DNA of 64,000 nucleotides from Pigmentiphaga sp. NML030171 (lineage in GTDB: Bacteria > Pseudomonadota > Gammaproteobacteria > Burkholderiales > Burkholderiaceae_B): positions 1 through 64,000 of the forward strand of contig NZ_NINX01000037.1 in the NCBI RefSeq assembly GCF_002188635.1, written 5' to 3'. The notes beneath the pieces were generated by a model. That model saw only the letters and a list, made by a program, of their open reading frames with translations, did no database searches and was not told where the DNA came from. The position numbers and the translations under genes were made by a program. This document shows, one piece after another, positions 17,711-25,924 of this stretch (position 1 is the stretch's first letter; every line of letters starts with the position of its first letter).

Positions 17711-18673
17711 TCACTCCGGCTGTATGTTGGCCGCGCGGATGATGCGGGCCCATTTGTCCGACTCCGCCGCCTGGAAGGCGGCCAGCTCGGCCGGCGAGCT
17801 GGTGGAGACCTCGGTACCCGTCTTGGCCATCAACTGCGCCATCTCGGGAGAACGCACGGCGTCGATCAACAGCTTGTTGAGCGTGGCCGTGACTTCCCGG
17901 GACGCGCCGCGCGGCAGATAGGCGGCGGTCCAGTACGACATCTCGTAGCCCTTGAGGCCGGCCTCGTCCAGCGTCGGCACCTCGGGCAGCATGGACAGGC
18001 GAACCGGGCTGGTCGCGGCCAGGGCGCGCAGCTTGCCGCCCTGCACCAGCGTGATCGCCGAGGTCGTGTCGACGAACACCACGTCGATCTGCCCGCCCAT
18101 GAGATCGTTCAGCGCCTGCGGATTGCTCTTGTAGGGCACGTGGGTCAGTTCGACGTTGGCCATCTGCTTGAACAATTCGCCCGCTACCTGGCTGGACGAA
18201 CTGCCGCTGCCGAAGTTGAGCTTGCCCGGCTGCTTGCGCGCGAGCGCGATGAAGTCGGCCACGTTGCGCGCCGGGAAGTCGGCGCGCACCACCATGATCT
18301 GGTAGCCCTTGCGCAGCAGCGCGACCGGGGTGTAGTCCTTGACCGGGTCGTAGGGCAGGTGCTTGAACAGATGCTGGTTGGCCGCGTGCGTGGTATTGGT
18401 CGTCAGCAGCATGGTGTAGCCATCGGGCTGCGCCGTGGCGACCGCCTGGGCCGCGATGAAGCCATTGGCGCCGGGCTTGTTCTCCACCACCACGGTGACG
18501 TTGGCCGCCGCGGTCATGGCCTGGCCCAGCACCCTGGCCACCTGGTCGGTGCCGCTGCCGGCCGCGAACGGCACCACCATGCGTATCGGCTGCGAAGGAT
18601 AGGACTGGGCCGAAGCAGGACCGGCCACCAGCAGGCATGCAAGCACGGCAAAGGGAATCAGGCGGGTGTTCAT
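17711..18673 (-). CDS. TTT (Bug/TctC-type) periplasmic solute receptor
   Basis: A 320-residue receptor with signal peptide LIPFAVLACLLVAGPASAQ. Family segments run PIRMVVPFAAGSGTDQVAR, VVVENKPGANGFIAA, QPDGYTMLL, LLPYDPVKDYTPVALL-like (here HLPYDPVKDYTPVALL), LMGGQIDVVFVD and VPTLDEAGLKGYE. ATG 18673 is chosen because it starts the signal peptide; ATG 18739 would add a 22-residue stretch that lies in the intergenic region. It is first of a three-gene operon with the AtuA-like pair, facing a LysR gene. No permease lies nearby. Confidence 0.92.
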   Translation of the reverse strand: MNTRLIPFAVLACLLVAGPASAQSYPSQPIRMVVPFAAGSGTDQVARVLGQAMTAAANVTVVVENKPGANGFIAAQAVATAQPDGYTMLLTTNTTHAANQHLFKHLPYDPVKDYTPVALLRKGYQIMVVRADFPARNVADFIALARKQPGKLNFGSGSSSSQVAGELFKQMANVELTHVPYKSNPQALNDLMGGQIDVVFVDTTSAITLVQGGKLRALAATSPVRLSMLPEVPTLDEAGLKGYEMSYWTAAYLPRGASREVTATLNKLLIDAVRSPEMAQLMAKTGTEVSTSSPAELAAFQAAESDKWARIIRAANIQPE

Positions 18674-18714
18674 GGCGTCTCCGGGGTTTTTCGGGCCAGT
18701 GTAGGGAGGCGGCC

Positions 18715-18739
18715 ATGATATGAGAAGTGCATTTATCAT
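18715..18739. promoter_or_regulatory. Candidate LysR operator between the AtuA operon and its regulator
   Basis: ATGATA (18715-18720) and TATCAT (18734-18739) form an inverted repeat with a 13-base spacer in the AT-rich gap. A near repeat of TGCATTTATCAT follows as TGCATTTTCATCA about 20 bases later. Position between divergent genes fits a LysR regulatory site. Confidence 0.4.
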
Positions 18740-18748
18740 ATTGATTTA

Positions 18749-19666
18749 ATGCATTTTCATCATTTATCAGGCCGCATGCGATCGACCCTGACCGTGCATG
18801 AACTGGAAGCCTTCCTGGCCGTGGCCGAGCTGCGCAATTTCCGCCTGGCCGCCGAACGCGTCCATGTCTCCCAGCCGGCGCTGAGCCGGTCCGTCCAGTC
18901 CGCCGAACACAAGCTCGACGCCCGCCTGTTCGACCGCAACACGCGACGCGTGGAGCTGACCCGCGAGGGCGAGGAACTGCTGCCCATCGCCCGCCGTATC
19001 GTGGGCGAATTCCATGACTCGCTCAGTGACCTGTCCGAATTCGTGGCCGGGCGCCGGGGCCGCATCGCCATCGCCTGCCTGCCTTCCGCCGCCGCCGCGC
19101 TGCTGCCCCGGGCCATGTCGGTGTTCCAGGCGACGCATCCGCGCGTCACGATCGCGCTCGAACCCGTATCGGCGGAATTCGTGCGGACGCGGGTCCTGGA
19201 CGGCAGCGCGGACTTCGCCATTTCGGTGGCGCCGCCGCGGCAGGACGGCCTGGCGTTCGAGCCGCTGATCAGCGACGAATTCGTCTGCGTGTGCAGCCGC
19301 GGCGATCCCCTGGCTTCACGCCGGCGGGTGTCGTGGTCGGTGCTGGCGGAAAGGCCGCTGGTCGCCAGCGGGCCGGCCAGCAGCATCCGCCAGATCGCCG
19401 ACCGGGTCATGGCGCAATGCGGCCTGGCCGTCCAGGCGCGCTATGAATGCGCCAACATTTCGGTCGTGGGGGCGATGGTGGCGGCCGGGCTGGGAATCGC
19501 CGCCATTCCGCGGCTGGCGCTCCGGCTGATCGACATGTCGGCGCTGGCCGCCATCCCGCTGGCCAGCCCCGGCGTCTCGCGCGAGATGGGCATCCTGACG
19601 CGGAGCGGCCGGTCGCTGCCGGCCGCCGCGGGCAGCTTTCTGGAAGTACTGCGCCGGCAGGTCTGA
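18749..19666 (+). CDS. LysR-family transcriptional regulator, divergent from the AtuA operon
   Basis: A 305-residue LysR protein: helix-turn-helix at about 17-75 (HELEAFLAVAELRNFRLAAERVHVSQ split by normal LysR spacing, then SRSVQSAEHKLDARLFDRN), and an effector domain with GRIAIACLPSAAAALLPRAM and VVGAMVAAGLGIAAIPRLA. ATG 18749 gives MHFHHLSGRM before the domain; ATG 18776 would give the shorter MRSTLTVHELEAF and is equally reasonable. It is divergent from the TTT-AtuA operon, with its candidate operator between, and convergent with the Bcr/CflA gene. Inducer unknown. Confidence 0.9.
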   Translation: MHFHHLSGRMRSTLTVHELEAFLAVAELRNFRLAAERVHVSQPALSRSVQSAEHKLDARLFDRNTRRVELTREGEELLPIARRIVGEFHDSLSDLSEFVAGRRGRIAIACLPSAAAALLPRAMSVFQATHPRVTIALEPVSAEFVRTRVLDGSADFAISVAPPRQDGLAFEPLISDEFVCVCSRGDPLASRRRVSWSVLAERPLVASGPASSIRQIADRVMAQCGLAVQARYECANISVVGAMVAAGLGIAAIPRLALRLIDMSALAAIPLASPGVSREMGILTRSGRSLPAAAGSFLEVLRRQV

Positions 19667-19673
19667 ATCCGGA

Positions 19674-20876
19674 TCAGGCTGCGGCGGCCGGCGCGGCGGG
19701 GCTGGCCCGCGCCCGGCTACCCGCCTCCCAGAAACCCAGCCCCACCGCCAGCAGCAAGGCGTGGGTCCAGGCCAGGCCCGCCGCGCTGCCGAACACCATC
19801 GGCGCGACCAGCCCCGAGACCAGCGCGAACAGCGCCATCTGGATGAAGCCCTGCATCGAGGCCGCGAGCCCCCGCATCTCGGGGAAGATGCTGAGCGCGA
19901 TCACCGTCATGCTGGGCGAGGCCAGCGACAGGCCGAAGGTATAGAACAGGAAGGGCAGCACGGCATACGGCACGGCAGCCGTGAACAGGCTCGTATAGAT
20001 CACGGACAGCACGACGCCGAACCCCATGACCAGGAATCCCAGCCGGACCATGCGCTCGGCCGGGATGCGGTGCGCGTAGCGGCTCGCCATGGCCGAGCCC
20101 AGCATCAGGCCGCCGACCATGGGCACGAACAGCCAGCCGAACGCGGTCTCGGGCAGGTGCAGGATGTCCATGATGTAGGCCGCGGCCGAGCCCACGTACA
20201 AGGGCAGTCCACAGAACGCCAGGCCTATCCCCACGGACATCAGCACGAACCGGGGGCTGGTCACCGAGCGCCGGTAGTTGGCGGCGATGCTGCGCAGGTC
20301 GAACGGCGTGCGCCCGGCCGGCGGCAAGGTCTCGTGCAGCACCTGCCGGCTGACCACCCACAGGCCGGCGCCGAACAGGGCCAGCGCCCAGAACACCGAA
20401 CGCCAGCCGAGCGTGGCCTGCAGCCAGCCGCCCAGGACCGGCGCCAGCGCGGGCGCCACGCCGAACACCATGGTGATCATGGCCATCATCCGCTGCGCCT
20501 CGCCGCCCTGGAACCTGTCCTGCACCATGGCGCGCGCGATGACCATGCCGGCGCCGGCGCACAGGCCCTGCAGCACCCGCACCGCGACCAGCATGCCTAT
20601 GCTGGTGGACAGCGCGGCCAGGATCGAGGTCAGCGTGAACAGCACCAGCGACACCAGCATCACCGGGCGCCGGCCGAACGAATCCGACAAGGTGCCGTAG
20701 AACAGGGTCATGACGCTCATGCCGGCGATGTACAGGCTGAGGGTCTGCTGCACGGCCAGCGGCGACGCCTCGAAGGTGACGCCGATCGCGTGGAACGACG
20801 GCAAATAGGCATCGATGCCCAGCGGTCCGACCATGGTCAGCAGCGCCAGCACGATGGTCAAGGCATGTTTGGGCAT
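19674..20876 (-). CDS. Bcr/CflA-family multidrug efflux MFS transporter
   Basis: A 400-residue, 12-helix major facilitator of the Bcr/CflA drug:proton antiporter branch. Diagnostic parts are the start MPKHALTIVLALLTMVGPLGIDAYLP-type segment with a buried Asp in helix 1, MTLFYGTLSDSFGRRPVML as motif A, AARVLQGLCAGAGMVIARAM-type motif C near 110-125 (here VRVLQGLCAGAGMVIARAM) and a long helix rich in Gly/Ala thereafter. It acts in the inner membrane. It is convergent with the LysR gene (7-base gap) and divergent from the PQQ dehydrogenase across 246 bases. Substrate unknown; efflux of toxic aromatic intermediates is possible given the neighbourhood, but that is inference. Confidence 0.9.
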   Translation of the reverse strand: MPKHALTIVLALLTMVGPLGIDAYLPSFHAIGVTFEASPLAVQQTLSLYIAGMSVMTLFYGTLSDSFGRRPVMLVSLVLFTLTSILAALSTSIGMLVAVRVLQGLCAGAGMVIARAMVQDRFQGGEAQRMMAMITMVFGVAPALAPVLGGWLQATLGWRSVFWALALFGAGLWVVSRQVLHETLPPAGRTPFDLRSIAANYRRSVTSPRFVLMSVGIGLAFCGLPLYVGSAAAYIMDILHLPETAFGWLFVPMVGGLMLGSAMASRYAHRIPAERMVRLGFLVMGFGVVLSVIYTSLFTAAVPYAVLPFLFYTFGLSLASPSMTVIALSIFPEMRGLAASMQGFIQMALFALVSGLVAPMVFGSAAGLAWTHALLLAVGLGFWEAGSRARASPAAPAAAA

Positions 20877-20930
20877 GGGGGACCTATCGGAATGGCCGCC
20901 TATTCTACCTGTTTCACGCGGACCGGATAC

Positions 20931-20998
20931 GGGTTAACCCTTAACTTCTGCGCATCACGGCAACTTTACGTCACACACCGTTACGCATCTAAGGGTTA
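20931..20998. promoter_or_regulatory. Inverted repeats in the efflux pump/PQQ dehydrogenase intergenic region
   Basis: GGGTTAACCC (20931-20940) is a perfect 10-bp palindrome. It overlaps TAACCCTTA (20935-20943), which is inverted 46 bases later as TAAGGGTTA (20990-20998). The region is a 246-base gap between divergent genes and could hold operators for either. No regulator can be named. Confidence 0.4.
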
Positions 20999-21122
20999 TG
21001 TTCTTACTACAGAACAACGACGCAGCCCGCCCCGCGCCGCTGCGCAAGGCCCCCCTCGCCGGGCGGCGCCCGTGTCATGCCCTCGCTTTGCGCTCGCGGA
21101 AGGCCCACTTTCGGAGAAATCC

Positions 21123-23495
21123 ATGACCGATCCTTCCACCTATCCCCTCCATCGCCGGGGCCGCGTTCCGCTACTGATCTTCGGCATCGTGCTCGTCCTG
21201 ATCGGCCTCGTGCTCGGCGTCGGCGGCGTGCGCCTCGTCTCGCTCGGCGGCTCCTGGTACTACCTGATCGCGGGCCTGGGGCTGGTCCTCTCCGGCCTGG
21301 GCTACGCGCGGGGTTCGCGCGCCGGGGCCTGGCTGTTCGCGCTGGTTTTCATCGGTACGCTGATCTGGTCCTTCTGGGAAGTCGGGCTCGACTTCTGGCA
21401 ACTGGTGCCGCGGTTGATCGGCGTGATCGTGCTGGCGCTCGTGGCCGCGCTGCTGCACCCGCTGCTGCGCCCCGTGGGCGAGCCGGGCGGCAACAAGGGG
21501 GCCTACTCGCTGGCCATGCTGTGCGTGCTGGCGCTGGCCGGCTTCGGCTTCCTGATGTTCCAGCCCCACTTCCCCGTGAGCGCCACGGGCGACGCCCCCA
21601 CGGCGGTGCCGGCCGCCGCCTCGGGCGGCGACTGGGACCACTACGGACGGGATGCGGCGGGCACCCGCTACGCCCCCTTCTCCCAGATCGACAAGAGCAA
21701 TGTCGGGAACCTGCAGGTCGCCTGGACCTTCCGCACCGGCGAACCGGCGATCAACGGCGCCGAGGACCAGAACACGCCGCTCCAGGTGGGCGATACGGTG
21801 TACCTGTGCACGCCGCACAACCAGGTTTTCGCGCTGAACGCCGAGACCGGCGAGCAACGCTGGAAGTTCGATCCCAAGGCCAGTTCGCCGGTCTGGCAGC
21901 GTTGCCGCGGGGTGAGCTACTACGACGCCAGCGCCTCGATGACGGATGCCGCCGCCGACGCCAGTTGCCGCCAGCGCATCGTCCTCAGCACCATCGACGC
22001 CCGCCTGATCCAGCTCGACGCCAGGACCGGCAGGCCATGCGCGGCTTTCGGCAACCAGGGCACGGTGGACCTCAAGGCCGGCATGGGAGAGGTCAAGCCC
22101 GGCTACTACTTCCAGACCTCCGCGCCCACGGTCGCGCGCGACCTGATCATCATCGGCGGCTGGGTGTACGACAACCGCGCGGTGGACGAACCCTCGGGCG
22201 CGGTGCGCGCCTTCAGCGCGAAAAGTGGCGAGCTCGTCTGGGCCTGGGACCTGGGCAACCCCGCCATCACCAAGCTGCCGCCCGACGGCGGCTCGTACAC
22301 GCGTGGCACGCCCAATGTCTGGTCCACGCCCGCCTACGACGACAAGCTCGGCCTGCTGTACCTGCCCACCGGCAATTCGCCGCCGGACTTCTGGGGCGCC
22401 CACCGCAGCAAGGCGGCCGAGGAATACGCCTCGTCCGTCGTCGCGCTGGACGTCGAGACCGGCCGCGAACGCTGGAAATTCCAGACCACCCACCACGACC
22501 TCTGGGACTATGACGTGGGCACGCCGCCGACGCTGTATGACCTGCCCGACGGCAAGGGCGGCACGGTCCCGGCGCTGATCCAGGCCACCAAGCGCGGCCA
22601 GATCTTCCTGCTGGACCGCCGCGACGGCACGCCGCTGGCCGACGTCAAGGAAGTGCCCGTGCCGCAGGGGGCGCAGGAAGGCGACTGGACCTCGCCCACG
22701 CAGCCCTACTCGGTCGGCATGCCCGGCATCGGGACCAAGCCCTTCACCGAAGCCAGCATGTGGGGCGCCACCTTCTTCGACCAGCTGTGGTGCCGCATCG
22801 AGTTCCGCAAGATGCGCTACGAAGGCGACTTCACCCCGCTGCGCGCCGACCGCCGCACGCTGATCTACCCGGGCTACTACGGCGGCATGAACTGGGGGGG
22901 CGTCTCGGTGGTGCCCGCGCTCGACTACCTGGTGATCAACGACATCCGCATGCCGCAGTGGGCCCGCCTGATCCCGCGCGACGAAACGCCGGACCCGACC
23001 AAGGCCGCCTCGGTCCACGAAGGCTATGCGCCGCAGGAGGGCACGCCGTACGGCATCTCGAAGAACGGCTTCATGTCGCCGCTGGGCGTGCCCTGCCACG
23101 CGCCGCCCTACGGCACCATGACCGCCATCGACCTGAAGACCCGCAAGACCGTCTGGCAGGCGCCGATGAGCACGCTGCAGGACACCGGCCCCCTGGGCAT
23201 CAAGACCGGCCTGCAGATTCCCATCGGCATGCCCACGCTGGGCGGGCCGCTGACCACGGCATCGGGCCTGGTGTTCTACGCCGGCACGCAGGACTACTAC
23301 CTGCGCGCCATCGACGTCCTGACCGGCAAGGAGTTGTGGAAGGGCCGGCTGCCGGTGGGCGCGCAGGCCACGCCCATGACCTACATGTCGCCCGAGAGCG
23401 GCCGGCAGTTCGTCGTGATCTCGGCCGGCGGCGCGCGGCAATCGCCGGACCGTGGGGATTACGTGATCGCTTACGCGCTGCCGAAGCAGCCGTAG
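21123..23495 (+). CDS. Membrane-bound PQQ-dependent dehydrogenase (glucose/quinate dehydrogenase family)
   Basis: A 790-residue quinoprotein. About five membrane helices fill residues 10-145 (LLIFGIVLVLIGLVLGVGG and onward), followed by a large periplasmic eight-bladed beta-propeller beginning WDHYGRDAAGTRYAPFSQI. Propeller segments include TPLQVGDTVYLCTPHNQVFAL, FQTSAPTVARDLIIIGG, TTHHDLWDYDVGTPP, GVPCHAPPYGTMTAIDL and the C-terminal AGGARQSPDRGDYVIAYALP. Such enzymes oxidise a sugar or quinate/shikimate and pass electrons to ubiquinone. Length and layout fit both Gcd and QuiA. The nearby pcaQHG genes make quinate dehydrogenase attractive, because quinate breakdown yields protocatechuate, but no quiB/quiC is present. 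ATG 21123 has GGAGAAAT upstream; a much longer open frame only shadows the Bcr/CflA gene. Confidence 0.92.
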   Translation: MTDPSTYPLHRRGRVPLLIFGIVLVLIGLVLGVGGVRLVSLGGSWYYLIAGLGLVLSGLGYARGSRAGAWLFALVFIGTLIWSFWEVGLDFWQLVPRLIGVIVLALVAALLHPLLRPVGEPGGNKGAYSLAMLCVLALAGFGFLMFQPHFPVSATGDAPTAVPAAASGGDWDHYGRDAAGTRYAPFSQIDKSNVGNLQVAWTFRTGEPAINGAEDQNTPLQVGDTVYLCTPHNQVFALNAETGEQRWKFDPKASSPVWQRCRGVSYYDASASMTDAAADASCRQRIVLSTIDARLIQLDARTGRPCAAFGNQGTVDLKAGMGEVKPGYYFQTSAPTVARDLIIIGGWVYDNRAVDEPSGAVRAFSAKSGELVWAWDLGNPAITKLPPDGGSYTRGTPNVWSTPAYDDKLGLLYLPTGNSPPDFWGAHRSKAAEEYASSVVALDVETGRERWKFQTTHHDLWDYDVGTPPTLYDLPDGKGGTVPALIQATKRGQIFLLDRRDGTPLADVKEVPVPQGAQEGDWTSPTQPYSVGMPGIGTKPFTEASMWGATFFDQLWCRIEFRKMRYEGDFTPLRADRRTLIYPGYYGGMNWGGVSVVPALDYLVINDIRMPQWARLIPRDETPDPTKAASVHEGYAPQEGTPYGISKNGFMSPLGVPCHAPPYGTMTAIDLKTRKTVWQAPMSTLQDTGPLGIKTGLQIPIGMPTLGGPLTTASGLVFYAGTQDYYLRAIDVLTGKELWKGRLPVGAQATPMTYMSPESGRQFVVISAGGARQSPDRGDYVIAYALPKQP

Positions 23496-23516
23496 CTGAG
23501 CTAGACTGCCGACGCA

Positions 23517-23536
23517 GGCCCGGCCCGCGCCGGGCC
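23517..23536 (+). terminator. GC-rich hairpin after the PQQ dehydrogenase
   Basis: GGCCCGGC and GCCGGGCC form a perfect 8-bp stem with a 4-base loop, 21 bases after the dehydrogenase stop. It is followed by GGGGTTCCG and has no T-run, so it may weaken rather than fully stop transcription into the following LysR gene. Confidence 0.4.
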
Positions 23537-23589
23537 GGGGTTCCGCCACCGGCAGGACGCCGCGTGGCGGTCTTCGTCGATGCAGGCTC

Positions 23590-24522
23590 ATGACTCCCTT
23601 TCACGGCAAACTCAAGATCCGGCACCTGGAAATCGTGCTGGCCATCGCCGATTCCGGCAATCTCTCCAAGGCGGCCCAGCAGTTGCACAGCACCCAGTCG
23701 GCGCTGTCGCGCGCGCTGGCCGAGATCGAGGAACTGCTGGGTGGCCGCCTGTACGAGCGCACCGGCAAGGGCATGGCCTGCACGCCGCTGGGCGAGGCCA
23801 TGTGCCGCCACGGCCGCGTGTTGCTGGGCGACCTGCGCAAGGCCGAGATGGACCTGGCCGCCATCGGCCGGGGCGAACAGGGCAGCCTGGTGGGGGGCTG
23901 CTTCTCGCTGTTCTCGGGCTGGCCGCTGACCGACACGGCGCGCCGGTTCCGCGAACGGCACCCCGACATCGCGCTGACCATCACGACGGGCAACCACGAC
24001 GACCTGCTGGCCGACCTCGACAGCGGCGCGCTGGACGTGTTCCTGAGCCGGGCGCGTCCGACCATGAATCCGGACATCTACCGCGCCGACCCCATCATCA
24101 CCGATCCGGTGGCGCTGACCTGCGCGCCGCACCATCCGCTGGCCACCGGCCACGCCACGCTGGCCGATTGCGTGGCCTACCCGTGGATCACCGCCCTGCC
24201 CGGCAGCCGGATCCAGCGCGAGCTGGAAAGCAACCTGTCGCAGGCGGGACTGGCGCTACCGGCGACCATAGGCGCACTGTCGCTGGAGTTCGGCCGCGAC
24301 TTCATCCGCGATGCCCGCCATCTCTGGATGCTGCCGGGCTGCGTCGCCGCCGCCATGCAGGCCCGCGGCGAAGTGCACGTGCTGCCGGTGGAGCTGGGCC
24401 TGTTGCCCGCTCCCATGGCGGCGATCTGGCGACGGGACCGGCCCGGCAGCCGCCACATGCGTGCCTTCGCCGACGCGCTGGCCGAGGTCGTGGAGCAAGC
24501 CGGCCTGCCCTACGGCCCCTGA
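23590..24522 (+). CDS. LysR-family transcriptional regulator (PcaQ/GbpR-like)
   Basis: A 310-residue LysR regulator with the helix-turn-helix at about 9-70 (KIRHLEIVLAIADSGNLSKAA, then SRALAEIEELLGGRLYERTGKGM). The LxxRGKGM-type edge of the wing and the KIRHLE start resemble the PcaQ/GbpR group often linked to aromatic or sugar-acid operons. The effector domain ends near 310. It begins 95 bases after the PQQ dehydrogenase and is followed by a carboxylesterase and TTT receptor on the same strand, which are its likely targets. The inducer is unknown. Confidence 0.9.
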   Translation: MTPFHGKLKIRHLEIVLAIADSGNLSKAAQQLHSTQSALSRALAEIEELLGGRLYERTGKGMACTPLGEAMCRHGRVLLGDLRKAEMDLAAIGRGEQGSLVGGCFSLFSGWPLTDTARRFRERHPDIALTITTGNHDDLLADLDSGALDVFLSRARPTMNPDIYRADPIITDPVALTCAPHHPLATGHATLADCVAYPWITALPGSRIQRELESNLSQAGLALPATIGALSLEFGRDFIRDARHLWMLPGCVAAAMQARGEVHVLPVELGLLPAPMAAIWRRDRPGSRHMRAFADALAEVVEQAGLPYGP

Positions 24523-24630
24523 GGCCGGGACGCCTTGCGCTTTTCGCATGGATTCGTCCGAATCCCGCATAGCCACGCGGTGGCCTTCGTCACTAAGATG
24601 CCCGGATCAGAACACGGGAGTCCGCCCCCC

Positions 24631-25899
24631 ATGGCATCCACCCTAGACGTCCAGCTTCCCCAGGGTACGGTACGCGGCCTGCGCGGCCCGGCCGTGAACC
24701 GCTACGGCGCCATTCCCTACGCGCGCCCACCGGTGGGCGCCTTGCGCTTTCGCGCGCCCGAGCCCGCCGACTGGAACGGCCTGCTCGACGCCACGGGCGT
24801 GGGCACGATCGCGCCGCAACGGCCGGCCCGGCTGCGCGACGTCATGGGCGACCTGGACGGCGAACAGTCCGAGGACTGCCTGCACCTGACGATCTGGACG
24901 CCCGCGGCAGACGGCGCCCCGCGGCCGGTGGTGGTCTGGATACACGGCGGCGCCTGGCAGAGCGGCGCCGGCGCCCTGCCCTGGTATGACGGCTCGCGCC
25001 TGGCCGAGGAAGGCGACGTGGTCGTGGTCGCCATCAACTACCGGCTGGGCGCCCCGGGCTGGCTGTGCCTGCCCGGGCTGCCGGCCAACCTGGGATTGCT
25101 GGACCAGGAAGCCGCCCTGGAGTGGGTGGTCCGCCATATCGGCGCGTTCGGCGGCGACGCCGGACGCATCACGGTGATGGGGCAGTCGGCCGGCGCGAGC
25201 TGCATCGCCGCGCTGTGCGGGCGCCAGCCGCGCTTCCACCGTGCCATCCTCCAGAGCGGCGCACTGGGCCGGGGCTTCCGCAGCCTGGAAGACGCTTACG
25301 CGCTCGGCCAATTGTTCATGGAAGCGGCCGGCGCGGCCGACCTGGAGGCGCTGCGCGCGCTGCCCATCGAACGACTGCTGGACGCCCAGCAAGCGCCTTC
25401 GGTCCTGTCCGCGCTCTCCGCCGGAAACTACGCCGGCCCCCTGTTCACCGTGGTCGCGGACGGCACGGTCGTGCCGCGCGATGCGCAGGCACGCATGGCC
25501 GACTGGGCCGGCGCCCGCGACGTGCTGGTCGGCACCACGCGCGACGAGATGGCGGCCTTCCCCGGCTACGGCACCGATGCCGATAGCCGCGCGGTAGGCG
25601 AAGCGGCATTTGGCGCCGGCTCGCGCCAGTGGGCCGACGACGCGCGGCGCGCGGGCCGCCAGGCCTGGTCGTACCGGGTCGACTTCGGCCCTACCGAGCG
25701 CTTCGGCGCCTGCCATTGCATCGAACTGCCGCTGCTGTTCGGCACGCTGGAGGCCTTCGGCCCGGCCCCCATGCTGGCCGGCGCCGATCCCGGCCACGTA
25801 CGCGACCTGTCCGCGCGGATGCGCGCCGCGTGGCTGCGCTTCATACGCGGCGGCTCTCCCGGCTGGGACCCTGCCCCGGCGATGCAGATCTTCGATTGA
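24631..25899 (+). CDS. Type-B carboxylesterase
   Basis: A 422-residue alpha/beta-hydrolase of the type-B carboxylesterase family, shorter than the usual 480-550 residues. The N-terminus GTVRGLRGPAVNRYGAIPYARPPVG is classic, followed by EDCLHLTIWTP, VVWIHGGAWQSG (oxyanion hole), the nucleophile motif VMGQSAGASC, an acidic residue in GTTRDEMAAF, and the His in GACHCIELPLLFG. No signal peptide is seen. ATG 24631 is preferred because it abuts the conserved start; ATGs at 24598 and 24535 would add unconserved residues. It is followed by a TTT receptor 25 bases later, suggesting import and hydrolysis of an ester. The shortness, between Ser and His, implies missing lid or substrate-pocket loops. Confidence 0.9.
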   Translation: MASTLDVQLPQGTVRGLRGPAVNRYGAIPYARPPVGALRFRAPEPADWNGLLDATGVGTIAPQRPARLRDVMGDLDGEQSEDCLHLTIWTPAADGAPRPVVVWIHGGAWQSGAGALPWYDGSRLAEEGDVVVVAINYRLGAPGWLCLPGLPANLGLLDQEAALEWVVRHIGAFGGDAGRITVMGQSAGASCIAALCGRQPRFHRAILQSGALGRGFRSLEDAYALGQLFMEAAGAADLEALRALPIERLLDAQQAPSVLSALSAGNYAGPLFTVVADGTVVPRDAQARMADWAGARDVLVGTTRDEMAAFPGYGTDADSRAVGEAAFGAGSRQWADDARRAGRQAWSYRVDFGPTERFGACHCIELPLLFGTLEAFGPAPMLAGADPGHVRDLSARMRAAWLRFIRGGSPGWDPAPAMQIFD

Positions 25900-25924
25900 C
25901 CTCCTTCACTGCGAGACCATCACC

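Noticed and set aside
19761-23495. A 1244-residue open frame suggesting a giant PQQ protein
   Set aside because: The first 454 residues lie opposite the Bcr/CflA gene and have no domain; the true start is the ATG at 21123 with a ribosome site.
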